Shown here piece after piece: positions 43,201 through 51,933 of a stretch of 53,027 nucleotides of DNA. The stretch is from Fibrobacter sp. (GTDB lineage Bacteria; Fibrobacterota; Fibrobacteria; Fibrobacterales; Fibrobacteraceae). Below the pieces are notes generated by a model, which saw only the letters and a program-made list of their open reading frames with translations, was not told the origin of the DNA and ran no database searches. Within the stretch, counting starts at the first letter, position 1. Every line of letters starts with the position of its first letter. The stretch covers positions 1 through 53,027 of the forward strand of contig NZ_JAFWOM010000101.1 of the NCBI RefSeq assembly GCF_017545445.1. Direction: 5' to 3'. A program made the translations under genes and the position numbers.

Positions 43201-43490
43201 TATTTTTCAAAAGTCTTAAAATCGTTTATCTAACATAATATAATACATTTTTCCAACTTCGACATTTTGTAACAAAACAAATTACAACAATTTATCTACA
43301 ACTATACCAATACAAACAAAAAAAGCCCCGGTTTTACCCGAGGCAAATTTTTACAATGTCACCCCGGACTCTGTTCCGGGGCCAGCTCAATTACAAGCTG
43401 TGAGCCGTAGACGACTCGTATCAACGAGTCGCCGAAGGCGAGAGCGAGCGTCAATCACAATATTTTATATGATTCTAGACGCGAGCGGTC
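43201..43490. other. 290-base spacer with terminator, REP copy and hairpin
   Basis: A minus-strand terminator (43318-43344), a REP-like palindrome (43358-43382, CCCCGGACTCTGTTCCGGGG core) and a perfect 8-bp hairpin CGACTCGT/ACGAGTCG (43412-43431). No gene. Confidence 0.65.
43318..43344 (-). terminator. Terminator downstream of ddh
   Basis: On the minus strand, GCCTCGG/CCGGGGC (one mismatch) has a short AT loop and is followed by seven T. Confidence 0.75.
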
Positions 43491-44474
43491 TTATAAGCAA
43501 TGAGCACGGAGGTCTTCGTCGCTCAAAGTGCTGAGGTATGCAGGCGGAACGTCGAGAACGGTCTTGCAACCGGTCTGGCCGTTAGCCTTCATACGGAGAG
43601 CCGCGCGGGCGTAAGCCACGAGAACGCTCGTCGTGAATTCCGGGTTGGAATCGAGCTTGAGGCTGTATTCGATCACGTGCGTGTGTTCCTTGTTCATGCC
43701 GGTCTTGCCGGTACGAATCACGAAACCACCGTGAGCAAGCCCGCTGTGGTTCTTGTTGAATTCTTCTTCGCTGATGAAGTTGACCGTAGTGTCGTATTCA
43801 TCGAAGTAGTTCGGCATCGTCTTGATGGCGTTTTCGATGTAGGCCTTATCAGCACCTTCTTCGGCAACAACGTAAACGAGACGAGTGTGCTTCTGGCGAG
43901 TCGTGAGTTCCGGCATGGAACCGCTACGCACAGCTTCGAGAGCAGCTTCGACCGGGCACGTATATTGCTTAGCATTCTTCACGCCCTTGATGCGGCGGAC
44001 AGCATCGCTGTGGCCCTGAGAAACACCCTTGCCCCAGAACGTGTAGTCCTTGCCTTCCGGGAGGATGGACTGAGCATACACGCGGTTCAAGCTGAACATA
44101 CCCGGATCCCACCCGACAGAAATCATAGCGATCTTGCCAGCACCCTTGGCAGCAGCATCAACAGCAGCGAAGTGCTGCGGAATCTTGGCATGCGTGTCGA
44201 AAGAGTCGATCACGTTGAACATAGAAGCGTACTTCGGAGTGAGCACCGGCAGGTCCGTAGCAGAGCCACCGCAAATGATGAGCAAATCCACCTTGTCCTT
44301 CCAAGCTTCCATTTCAGAAACGTTCAACACCGGAACGCCAGCCGTCTGAATCTTGACCGTAGAAGGGTCACGACGAGTGAAAACAGCGACGAGTTCCATA
44401 TCCGGAGCCTGCTTCACAGCGCATTCCACACCGCGACCGAGGTTCCCATAACCGAGAATAGCAATCTTTGCCAT
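43491..44474 (-). CDS. ddh: meso-Diaminopimelate D-dehydrogenase
   Basis: This 327-residue NADPH-dependent enzyme interconverts L-2-amino-6-oxopimelate (tetrahydrodipicolinate) and meso-DAP in one step, for lysine and peptidoglycan. Rossmann motif ILGYGNLGRG (residues 6-15), then IICGGSATDLP, NVIDSFDTHAKIP, VGWDPGMFSLNR, and FWGKGVSQGHSDAVRRI match family sequences closely, and length is normal. AAGGA lies eight bases before the ATG. The gene is monocistronic, with a terminator and repeats downstream. Dehydrogenase-pathway DAP synthesis is known in a limited set of bacteria. Confidence 0.92.
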   Translation of the reverse strand: MAKIAILGYGNLGRGVECAVKQAPDMELVAVFTRRDPSTVKIQTAGVPVLNVSEMEAWKDKVDLLIICGGSATDLPVLTPKYASMFNVIDSFDTHAKIPQHFAAVDAAAKGAGKIAMISVGWDPGMFSLNRVYAQSILPEGKDYTFWGKGVSQGHSDAVRRIKGVKNAKQYTCPVEAALEAVRSGSMPELTTRQKHTRLVYVVAEEGADKAYIENAIKTMPNYFDEYDTTVNFISEEEFNKNHSGLAHGGFVIRTGKTGMNKEHTHVIEYSLKLDSNPEFTTSVLVAYARAALRMKANGQTGCKTVLDVPPAYLSTLSDEDLRAHCL

Positions 44475-44518
44475 AACAATGTCCTTGTTAAAATTTTTTG
44501 CTTGGAAAATATAGGAAA

Positions 44519-44553
44519 AGTGGTTAGTGGTTGGTGGTTAGTGGTTAGAAAGA
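44519..44553 (+). repeat. Heptamer array, five units
   Basis: AGTGGTT, AGTGGTT, GGTGGTT, AGTGGTT, AGAAAGA. Lies 45 bases upstream of ddh, between the divergent ddh and MmeI-like genes. Confidence 0.85.
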
Positions 44554-44676
44554 CGAAAGAATTTCATGTAAAATTAGTAGGTTGTGTTATTTTTTTATTT
44601 TCAAATTGCAAACTATGTACGACACTTTCTGCCATTTTAAGATTGTATATTTGAGAAAAATGAATTGGAGAAGTTG

Positions 44677-47637
44677 ATGAAGGAAATCGAACGACAGGCA
44701 GCGGCAAAAAAGTTCATCAAGGAATGGTCCGGCAAAGGCTACGAGAAAGGCGAATGCCAGAAATTCTGGATTGATTTGCTATGCAATGTGTTCGGCATTC
44801 AAGATTTTGCAAGCTTTATACTTTTCGAGGAACAGGTCAAGAAATATTTCGTTGAAAATGAAACAAAACAAGCCAAAATAGTCACAAACTTTATTGACGC
44901 CTACATTCCCTCGACACATGTTATAATTGAGCAAAAGTCGAGCGGCAAAGACTTACACGAACTGAATAAACAGTCAGACGGAGCATTCCTTACCCCGTTC
45001 CAGCAAGCAAAGAACAATTCGGCCAACTTGCCCTATTCCAAGCGTCCCCGCTGGATTGTCACCTGCAATTTTGACGAGTTCCTGATCTATGACATGGAAC
45101 GCCCTGATGGCGAACCACAACAAATTTTTCTAAAGGACCTGCAAAAGGAACACTACAGACTCCAATTTTTGGTCGATACACAAAACGAGCATAGCAACCG
45201 CGAAGAAGAAATTTCCTTAAAAGCCGGCGAACTCGTAGGCAAGCTCTACGACGCACTTTACAAGGAATACATCAATCCAGATGACAACAGCTTACGCAGT
45301 TTGAACATTCTTTGCGTCCGCATCGTATTCTGCCTCTATGCCGAAGACGCCGGACTCTTCGAAACAAAAACAGCATTCGAAGATTATATCCAAAGTTTCA
45401 AGATTGAAAATCTTCGCGACGGGATCTACAAGTTGTTCAAGGCTCTCGATACAAAAATCGAGAATCGCGACAAGTACGACACAAAATTAAATCCATTTCC
45501 GTACGTAAACGGCGGACTTTTCGCATATGAAGACATTGAAATTCCAAATTTTTCTCAGGAAATCGTTGATGTCATCGTGAACTATTGCGCTCCTTTTGAC
45601 TGGAGTGAAATCAGTCCTACCATTTTCGGAGCTGTATTTGAAAGCACTTTGAACCCCGAGACACGTCGTAAAGGCGGCATGCACTACACCAGCATCGAGA
45701 ACATCCACAAGGTCATTGACCCATTGTTCTTGGATGATTTACGAAAAGAATTCAAGACCATCAGGAGTATGCCGTACTCGAAAGCTCAAAACCAAAAATT
45801 TCAAACACTTCAAAGTAAAATAGCTTCTTTAAAATTTCTTGATCCCGCCTGTGGTTCAGGCAACTTCCTTACCGAAACATTCATTTCGCTACGCCATCTC
45901 GAAAACGATATTATACGTTTCTTGAATAATGGTCAGTTGGCGATTCATCTGCTTGATAATTCCGTAAAAGTGTCCATCAACCAGTTCTACGGAATCGAAA
46001 TAAACGACTTTGCCGTGGCGGTAGCGAAAGCGGCTCTTTGGATTGCCGAATGCCAGATGATGGAAGAAACTGCCGAAATTTTGAATCGTCCACTTGATTT
46101 CCTGCCTCTCAAAAATCATGCGACCATCGTGGAGGGTAATGCTCTCCGTATGGATTGGGAATATCTGAGCGATGAACCACACCTTGATTTGCTCTACACA
46201 GATAAATTAAAATACTACATTGTCCCAAAAGATTTCGACAAAAGTAATCTGCACGAAGCATCCGCGAAGTACGAAGCACCAAACGAACTGCACGTAGCCA
46301 CAAAACAGGTGGAACAAGGTAAACTAGAACCTCAAAAGATTGAAAAAATCCATTACGATTACATCATGGGCAACCCGCCGTTCGTGGGTGCAAGGTACAT
46401 GAGCAAAGATCAAAAGGATGACCTAATTTCCGTATTTGGGAAAAAATGGCAAGGTGTTGGAGATCTGGATTTTGTATGCGCATGGTACAAAAAAGCGGCA
46501 CCGTTATTGCAAAATGGACATACAAAAACGGCATTCGTTTCCACAAATTCAATTGTTCAAGGTGGTTCCGTAAGCAACTTATGGAAGCCTCTCTTTGAAA
46601 AAGACAATCTACGCATTGATTTTGCGTATCGCACTTTCCGTTGGGCATCCGAATCAAATTCTATGGCACATGTTCATTGTGTCATTATCGGATGTTCTGT
46701 CGAAGAATCCTCAGTTCCTAAGCATATCTACAGTTCCGATGGTTCAGTAACCATCGCAAAAAACATCAACGGTTATTTGCTTGACGCTCCGAATACTTTC
46801 ATTGAAAAACGCTCCAAACCCATTTGTGACGTTCCACAAATTTGCTTAGGAGGGCAACCAATTGATGATGGAAATCTAATTTTAACGTCAGAAGAAAAAG
46901 ATGAAATCATCAAAAAAGATTCGCAGATAGCAAAATTCATTCGTCATTACATGATGGGAAAGGACTTTATAGACAGGAAACCTCGTTACTGTATTTGGCT
47001 ACAAGGTGCAAATCCCGCTGAATTTCGCAAAAATCGCGAAATTATGAAGCGAATCGAAAAGGTTAGGGAATTCCGTCTCAAAAGCGACCGTTCAAGTACG
47101 TTACGAGCCGCTGAAATGCCGTATCTATTTGGAGCGCCTTTTGAATGCGAAAGTGACTATATCGCCATTCCAAAAGTTTCTTCAGAAAAACGACAGTATA
47201 TTCCAATTGATTTTCTTTCGCATAAAATTATTCCCGGCGATAATCTTTTTGTCATGCAAAGGGCCACTCTTTATCATTTTGGAATACTAGCATCCAAAGT
47301 TCACAATGCATGGATGAGAATGGTATGCGGTCGCCTTGAAATGCGATATCGTTATAGCAACACCATCGTCTATAACAATTTCCCATGGAGCAATCCAAGC
47401 GATACTCAAAAAACAAAAATTGAAGCAACCGCACAGGCGATTCTCGATGTTCGCGCAAAATATCCTGACGCAAGCCTTGCCGACCTTTACGACGATTTGA
47501 CAATGCCCGCCGATCTTCGCAAGGTGCACGCCGAAAACGACCGTGCAGTCATGGAAGCATACGGATTCAACCTCAAAATGACCGAAGACGAAATCGTGGC
47601 AGAACTATTCAAGATGTACGAGGAACTTACGAAATAA
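44677..47637 (+). CDS. MmeI-like type IIL restriction-modification enzyme
   Basis: This 986-residue single protein joins nuclease and adenine methyltransferase. N-terminal MmeI_N domain: PD-(D/E)XK nuclease residues D74 and E85-Q-K87 (FIDAYIP...VIIEQKSSG). Helical spacer about 180-330. Methyltransferase: SAM motif DPACGSG (389-395) and catalytic NPPF (566-569, adenine-N6 type). Target-recognition region about 650-870 (FGAPFECESDYIAIPKVSSE) and MmeI_C end (YDDLTMPADLRKVHAEND). All catalytic motifs are intact, so it should both cut and protect. The start is the ATG with GGAG six bases upstream. A five-codon frame (44660-44677) ends on it with TGATG overlap. It is convergent with dut, five bases apart. 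Confidence 0.88.
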   Translation: MKEIERQAAAKKFIKEWSGKGYEKGECQKFWIDLLCNVFGIQDFASFILFEEQVKKYFVENETKQAKIVTNFIDAYIPSTHVIIEQKSSGKDLHELNKQSDGAFLTPFQQAKNNSANLPYSKRPRWIVTCNFDEFLIYDMERPDGEPQQIFLKDLQKEHYRLQFLVDTQNEHSNREEEISLKAGELVGKLYDALYKEYINPDDNSLRSLNILCVRIVFCLYAEDAGLFETKTAFEDYIQSFKIENLRDGIYKLFKALDTKIENRDKYDTKLNPFPYVNGGLFAYEDIEIPNFSQEIVDVIVNYCAPFDWSEISPTIFGAVFESTLNPETRRKGGMHYTSIENIHKVIDPLFLDDLRKEFKTIRSMPYSKAQNQKFQTLQSKIASLKFLDPACGSGNFLTETFISLRHLENDIIRFLNNGQLAIHLLDNSVKVSINQFYGIEINDFAVAVAKAALWIAECQMMEETAEILNRPLDFLPLKNHATIVEGNALRMDWEYLSDEPHLDLLYTDKLKYYIVPKDFDKSNLHEASAKYEAPNELHVATKQVEQGKLEPQKIEKIHYDYIMGNPPFVGARYMSKDQKDDLISVFGKKWQGVGDLDFVCAWYKKAAPLLQNGHTKTAFVSTNSIVQGGSVSNLWKPLFEKDNLRIDFAYRTFRWASESNSMAHVHCVIIGCSVEESSVPKHIYSSDGSVTIAKNINGYLLDAPNTFIEKRSKPICDVPQICLGGQPIDDGNLILTSEEKDEIIKKDSQIAKFIRHYMMGKDFIDRKPRYCIWLQGANPAEFRKNREIMKRIEKVREFRLKSDRSSTLRAAEMPYLFGAPFECESDYIAIPKVSSEKRQYIPIDFLSHKIIPGDNLFVMQRATLYHFGILASKVHNAWMRMVCGRLEMRYRYSNTIVYNNFPWSNPSDTQKTKIEATAQAILDVRAKYPDASLADLYDDLTMPADLRKVHAENDRAVMEAYGFNLKMTEDEIVAELFKMYEELTK

Positions 47638-47642
47638 TTTCC

Positions 47643-48077
47643 CTAAATCCCCGTACTTCCAAATCCGCCGCGGTCGGCACCGTCCAACACGCATTCTTCG
47701 AATTCGAGACGCGGCTGGATTTCCATGATGCGGAACTGGGCGATGCGGCTTCCCTTTTCGATTACCACGTCACGGGTGGCATAAACAGGCATTTTCCACC
47801 AATCATTCGCACCGCAGTAGCTCGAATCCACCACGCCTACAGAATTTACTTGTAATATTCCAAAGTTCTTGAATGTAGAACTGCGCGGAGCAATATGCGC
47901 TTCGTAACCATCCGGAAGCTTCATTGCAACACCTAGATGAATCATGCGGAACTCCCCCGCCTTAAGCGTCACGGTTTCAGCAGCCGCCAAATCAATCCAA
48001 TCGGATTTGCCTCCCACATAAGTGAGTTTAGAAATTGAATCGTCGAGGTACTGAATTTTTATTTTTTTGTTGCTCAT
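47643..48077 (-). CDS. dut: dUTP diphosphatase
   Basis: This 144-residue trimeric dUTPase hydrolyses dUTP to dUMP and keeps uracil out of DNA. All five motifs are present: WIDLAAAE (I, usually DLxA), APRSS (63-67, II), GVVDSSYCG with catalytic D84 (III), GSRIAQF (109-115, IV) and the C-terminal P-loop-like RGGFGSTG (136-143, V). Length is normal. It is convergent with the MmeI-like gene, with no room for a terminator between them. The promoter lies in the 300-base spacer shared with purF. Confidence 0.92.
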   Translation of the reverse strand: MSNKKIKIQYLDDSISKLTYVGGKSDWIDLAAAETVTLKAGEFRMIHLGVAMKLPDGYEAHIAPRSSTFKNFGILQVNSVGVVDSSYCGANDWWKMPVYATRDVVIEKGSRIAQFRIMEIQPRLEFEECVLDGADRGGFGSTGI

Positions 48078-48378
48078 GAAAAAAATATATAAAACCTAAC
48101 AGAACCCAAGTACGCAAACTTCATAAAAAGACCAACGCAACAGCATTTACATTTTCTGTAACGCATTTTCTTAAAATTACAAATTTTGTAAAAACAAACC
48201 CGTTCAAACCCTTATAAATCAAGGGATTCAGCGCATTTACCCCTTAAAAAATTTTTAAAAACAACTAGCAACTTTAACGCCCTATTCCTATATTTTGCAC
48301 GTCCGCTTCCCCGCTTGCATCCGTACGGATGGGCTATGGCCTTCGAGGCACGGGAAGTCCACATTTCAAAGAGGCGTT
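48078..48378. other. 301-base dut-purF divergent spacer
   Basis: Very AT-rich on the dut side. It contains a candidate -10 TATATT (48290-48295) for purF and a structured leader (48306-48357). An in-frame extension of PurF through this leader is not supported. Confidence 0.5.
48306..48357 (+). promoter_or_regulatory. Three-way-junction RNA leader of purF (candidate regulatory RNA)
   Basis: P1 CTTCCC (48306-48311) pairs with GGGAAG (48352-48357). It encloses P2 CATCC/GGATG (48318-48322 and 48327-48331, loop GTAC) and P3 GCCT/AGGC (48339-48342 and 48346-48349, loop TCG). It begins close to the expected transcript start and ends 21 bases before the purF ATG. It matches no riboswitch consensus I recognise. 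Confidence 0.45.
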
Positions 48379-49764
48379 ATGCTCGAAGAACTGCACGAAG
48401 AATGCGGCGTCATCGGAATTTACAATGGCGATAATGTTGTCCGCAATGTTACCATGGGACTATACGCATTACAGCACCGAGGCCAGGAAAGTGCCGGCTT
48501 TGCTGTAACAGACGGAGACAAAGTCCGCGTCCGCAAATCCATGGGTCTAGTTTCCACACTCCTGAGAGATTACAATGTCGATGAACTGCAAGGTTTCGCA
48601 GGAATCGGCCATGTCCGCTACAGTACGACTGGTGCAAGCACTCTCGCCAACGCACAGCCAATTTTGGTGAGCTGCAAATGGGGGCAACTCGCAGTAGCGC
48701 ACAACGGAAACATCACGAACGCCCCAGAACTCCGTGCAGAAATGGAAGCCGACGGCCACATATTTCAGACAACATCTGATTCCGAAATTCTTTTGCACGA
48801 AATCGCACGCACCAAGGCGGACTCGCTAGGCGAAGCCATTAAAATCGCCATTTCAAAATTCACGGGGAGTTTCTGCCTCGTATTCCTCAGCAAAGACACG
48901 ATGTTCGTCGCCCGAGACGGCTACGGATTCCGTCCGCTTTCAATTGCCCGCATGGGGAAATCCTGGTGCGTCGCCTCCGAGACGTGCGCTTTTGACTTGC
49001 TTGGAGCAAACTACGTTCGCGATATCCAGCCCGGCGAATTTTTAACCGTCACGAAAAACGGTCTCCACTCCGAACGCTTTACGCAAAAAGACAGGCTCGC
49101 CCATTGCATTTTCGAATACATTTATTTTAGCCGCCCGGACTCCAAGATTTTCGAACAAAGTTGCGACAAGATCCGCCGCAAGATGGGCAAGCAGCTCGCA
49201 AAAGAATGCCCCGTCGATGCAGACATCGTCATTTCCGTGCCGGACAGTGCAACGACCGCCGCGCTCGGTTACGCACAAGCTAGCGGCATCCGCTTTGAAA
49301 TCGGGCTACTCCGCAACCATTACGTGGGCCGCACCTTCATCGACCCGACCCAGAACGTCCGCGAACAAAAAGTCCGCCTCAAGTTCAACCCCATCGAAGG
49401 CGTGCTTAAGAACAAACGCGTTTGCGTTGTCGAAGACTCCATCGTTCGCGGAACCACGCTCCGCATTCTCTCCAGAATGTTGCGTGACGCAGGTGCCCTC
49501 GAAGTGCACATCCGCATCGCATCGCCACCCGTGGCCCATCCCTGCTTCTTCGGGATGGACTTCCCGAGCCAAGGCGAACTTGCAGCAAGCTCCATGACTC
49601 CCGACGAAATCGCAAAAATGCTCGGAGTCGAAAGCCTCGGCTACCTGAGCGTCGAAGGCATGAAAAACTGCACCGGCGAAGGCGAAAACTACTGCGCCGC
49701 CTGCTTCGACAACAACTACCCCGATTACATCGGGGCACACGCCGAAAAAACTCGATGCGGGTAA
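48379..49764 (+). CDS. purF: Amidophosphoribosyltransferase
   Basis: This 461-residue enzyme catalyses the first committed purine step, making phosphoribosylamine from PRPP and glutamine. The Ntn-type glutaminase has its nucleophile Cys9 after a short propeptide (LEELHEE), in ECGVIGIYNGD. ALQHRGQESAG, GIGHVRYSTTG and AHNGNITN follow. The phosphoribosyltransferase domain has VISVPDSATTAALGYAQ, GLLRNHYVGRTFI and the PRPP loop VVEDSIVRGTT. The C-terminal cysteines (CTGEGENYCAACF) are placed as in Fe-S containing B. subtilis-type PurF. The start is the ATG after GAGGCG. A structured leader precedes it, with repeats and a terminator after. Confidence 0.95.
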   Translation: MLEELHEECGVIGIYNGDNVVRNVTMGLYALQHRGQESAGFAVTDGDKVRVRKSMGLVSTLLRDYNVDELQGFAGIGHVRYSTTGASTLANAQPILVSCKWGQLAVAHNGNITNAPELRAEMEADGHIFQTTSDSEILLHEIARTKADSLGEAIKIAISKFTGSFCLVFLSKDTMFVARDGYGFRPLSIARMGKSWCVASETCAFDLLGANYVRDIQPGEFLTVTKNGLHSERFTQKDRLAHCIFEYIYFSRPDSKIFEQSCDKIRRKMGKQLAKECPVDADIVISVPDSATTAALGYAQASGIRFEIGLLRNHYVGRTFIDPTQNVREQKVRLKFNPIEGVLKNKRVCVVEDSIVRGTTLRILSRMLRDAGALEVHIRIASPPVAHPCFFGMDFPSQGELAASSMTPDEIAKMLGVESLGYLSVEGMKNCTGEGENYCAACFDNNYPDYIGAHAEKTRCG

Positions 49765-49783
49765 GGGCGGCGGCGTTGCCGCA

Positions 49784-49804
49784 GTAGGAAGTAGGCGGTA
49801 GGAA
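49784..49804 (+). repeat. Heptamer array, three units
   Basis: GTAGGAA, GTAGGCG, GTAGGAA; 20 bases after the purF stop. Confidence 0.75.
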
Positions 49805-49836
49805 GGGGTGACGTCGCAGCCACGGCCCTCGAAGCC

Positions 49837-49870
49837 GTCATCCTCGACCGTCAGGGAGGGGATCCAGTGA
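49837..49870. repeat. REP-like element
   Basis: GTCATCCTCGACC...GGGGATCCAGTGA, the reverse complement of copies at about 31155, 32513 and 32679. Confidence 0.65.
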
Positions 49871-49901
49871 AGTTAGACGAGAGACGCCAAATGCGTCAGA
49901 C

Positions 49902-49930
49902 AAAAGAGGCGAGCATAAGCCCGCCTTTTT
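49902..49930 (+). terminator. Terminator after purF
   Basis: AGGCG/CGCCT with inner GC/GC around an AT loop, followed by TTTTT; A run upstream makes it possibly bidirectional with the gene ending at 49968. Confidence 0.7.
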
Positions 49931-49967
49931 CTATTGCCCAATGCCTAACCACTCTACCATCAACTAA

Positions 49968-50888
49968 TCAAACGTTTTCAAACGTCCAGCGGATGTGGTC
50001 ATCCAAAAAGTCGTGAGCGTCAAATGCCAAACCGAAATAATCCTTGATTTTCTGGACGCTGTAAAGCATCGGATTTTCGCCCCAGCCCATATCCGTCTCC
50101 ACAATCTTGGATGTGCAGCCCGGCTTCAAGGCAATCATTTTCTCGGCGATTTCTTTCCAGCTAATCCATTCCGAACCAAGCCCGAGGAAAATTTCTTCGT
50201 TCAAGTCCGATTCCAGAAGTTTCATATAAATTTCAGCCTGCTGGGCAGCATGGATAAACTGCGTACCGTCGTTCTTGATAATGTGAATATCCTGATTTTC
50301 CTTGACGGCGTAGGCCATGTCAAAGAACCTGCGGTCCGGCTGCGAACAACCATCGGGGAACGCCGGATTTCCAAACGTATAGCCCGGACGAATGATGTTG
50401 CGCTTCATCTTGACTTCGGAGAACTGGCTCCCGTAGCCGTGACTGAACCCGAGCACGAACGCCTCACCAGCCGCCTTGGTCGCCCCGTACAAATCAATGG
50501 GCAGATTGCTTGTCGATTCCCGCATTTCGGAACGGACACGCCCCATCGCCGATGTACTGCTCGTCATGATGAACTTTTTGCAACCGACACGAGCCGACAT
50601 TTCCAAAAGCGAAACCGTCGCACGCGTATCGTTCATGAGCATCGCCGTCGGAGTATCGCCCCAGCCAAGAGCGATATGGATACAAGCATCGCACCCTACC
50701 AAGCCCTCGCCCATCTTCTCGAAATCCGTCAAGGACGCTTCGACAAACGAGACGTTCGGGTTCGCTCTCAAAGTTGGCATCTTGTTCGGATGGCGCGTCG
50801 CAACGACAACCTCGTGCCCCTTATCCAAAAGGGCCTTGACCACGTAATGACCAATAAAGCCTGTACCACCCGTTACAAAGACTCGCAT
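49968..50888 (-). CDS. NAD(P)-dependent sugar epimerase/dehydratase-like extended SDR
   Basis: This 306-residue protein has the Rossmann motif TGGTGFIG (about residues 6-13), a MTSSTSAMGR Ser strand and the catalytic YGATK (Tyr-x3-Lys). GYTFGNPAFPDG follows, in the extended short-chain dehydrogenase pattern of nucleotide-sugar epimerases and dihydroflavonol-reductase-like enzymes. Substrate specificity cannot be read. The start is the ATG nine codons into the longest frame, since GGAG lies seven bases upstream of it. It is convergent with purF and has no close co-directional partner. Confidence 0.8.
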   Translation of the reverse strand: MRVFVTGGTGFIGHYVVKALLDKGHEVVVATRHPNKMPTLRANPNVSFVEASLTDFEKMGEGLVGCDACIHIALGWGDTPTAMLMNDTRATVSLLEMSARVGCKKFIMTSSTSAMGRVRSEMRESTSNLPIDLYGATKAAGEAFVLGFSHGYGSQFSEVKMKRNIIRPGYTFGNPAFPDGCSQPDRRFFDMAYAVKENQDIHIIKNDGTQFIHAAQQAEIYMKLLESDLNEEIFLGLGSEWISWKEIAEKMIALKPGCTSKIVETDMGWGENPMLYSVQKIKDYFGLAFDAHDFLDDHIRWTFENV

Positions 50889-51008
50889 AAGATCTCCTTT
50901 TTTGCGTACTTTCAATATAGATTATATCAACATGCATCGCAAAAAAATTTCTCTTATTTATTTGCTTTTTTCGCCCTTTAGAACTGTAATTTTATTTTTT
51001 TATGGATT

Positions 51009-51416
51009 TTACGCATGTTTACACACGCTTTGGGCAAAGTCCGTAAAATCGGAAAGATGCTCCTTGATTACCGAAAAGATTATCGAATTATCCAGAACGT
51101 CATACTGATGTACAGCAATGTTTCTGAAAGCAACCGCATGTGCAAGATTTATAGAGCAGGATTCCGTTATCAACCCCTTTTCATACATGAACTTGAAAGT
51201 GTCCGCCATTGTTGCAGGCGTTACAGAATAATCAAGCAGTATATGGTTTCCAATGTCTATGCAAACTTGGACCGCACGTTGCAAATTCAGGATAATAATT
51301 TCTTGTTTGTCAAGATTTGTTTCCAAATCTTCAAGCGATTCAACATGCTGCGATTTAATTCTCTCCAAACAACGCGAGAGCATTTGCAACTTCGTTTGCA
51401 GTAAATCCTTATCCAT
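51009..51416 (-). CDS. hepT: HepT-like HEPN toxin RNase
   Basis: This 135-residue all-alpha HEPN protein (formerly DUF86) carries the RNase motif RX4HXY exactly: R98-NIAV-H103-Q-Y105 in AFRNIAVHQYD. In characterised HepT-MntA systems the Tyr of this motif is AMPylated by the antitoxin. The ATG lies inside the end of the upstream antitoxin gene, eight bases overlapping, with GGAG eight bases before it. I infer a type VII toxin-antitoxin pair acting on tRNA or mRNA. All key residues are present, so the toxin should be active. Confidence 0.88.
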   Translation of the reverse strand: MDKDLLQTKLQMLSRCLERIKSQHVESLEDLETNLDKQEIIILNLQRAVQVCIDIGNHILLDYSVTPATMADTFKFMYEKGLITESCSINLAHAVAFRNIAVHQYDVLDNSIIFSVIKEHLSDFTDFAQSVCKHA

Positions 51417-51861
51417 GAAACATTCTCCTGATGGCTTCGGCACGGCATGCCCGCTGAATGGGTAAATAATCCTCGTAAAAATAAAGGGCCTTCATGATGT
51501 ACTTGTGAAAGACATCGTGATTGAACTTGACGCGTTCACCTTTAGTCATGATTTGGTGCAAGAAAAGCCCTTCTGCACGGGCGAGGTCGGCAACATCAAC
51601 TTCTCTGTGGCAAAGTAAACTCAATGCCACCTGAATTTCTGCAATGGTATCGTAAGAGAGTGGCGATTTTGAGTGGATTGCAATATCAATGTCGCTTTTA
51701 GCGTGAAATTTCCCACTTGCGAACGAACCATAAAGGATTGCAGCGTCAATATCGTCACGGTTGGCAAAATAATCCGAAAGCAGGGAAACAATTGCCTGCT
51801 TCTCTTTAGCCTTGTCTTGTATGGACGAACCTTGCAAATCTACCGCAACCGATTGGGACAT
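51409..51861 (-). CDS. mntA: MntA-like minimal nucleotidyltransferase antitoxin
   Basis: This 150-residue protein has the nucleotidyltransferase motif GSFASGKFHAKSDIDIAI (GSxAxG...SDxD; metal residues D57 and D59), with a third acidic site in CHREVDVADL. In known HepT-MntA modules the enzyme AMPylates the toxin's HXY tyrosine and silences it. The antitoxin gene precedes the toxin and overlaps it by eight bases, so translation is coupled. A 20-residue N-terminal extension precedes the fold; an internal start near the LLSDYF helix cannot be excluded. Confidence 0.88.
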   Translation of the reverse strand: MSQSVAVDLQGSSIQDKAKEKQAIVSLLSDYFANRDDIDAAILYGSFASGKFHAKSDIDIAIHSKSPLSYDTIAEIQVALSLLCHREVDVADLARAEGLFLHQIMTKGERVKFNHDVFHKYIMKALYFYEDYLPIQRACRAEAIRRMFHG

Positions 51862-51933
51862 GTAATCCTCTATTTTTCAATAATATACATTTTTTTGCCC
51901 GCATTACAAGACATTCAATAATAGCCTTGCGTT

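Noticed and set aside
48295..48378. 28-codon N-terminal extension of PurF
   Set aside because: Would start at TTG inside the structured leader and push the nucleophile Cys away from the processed N-terminus; the ATG at 48379 has a ribosome site.
50902..51108. 68-codon plus-strand frame with a hydrophobic segment near hepT
   Set aside because: Second half is antisense to the HepT gene and the hydrophobic part arises from T-rich promoter DNA; no ribosome site.
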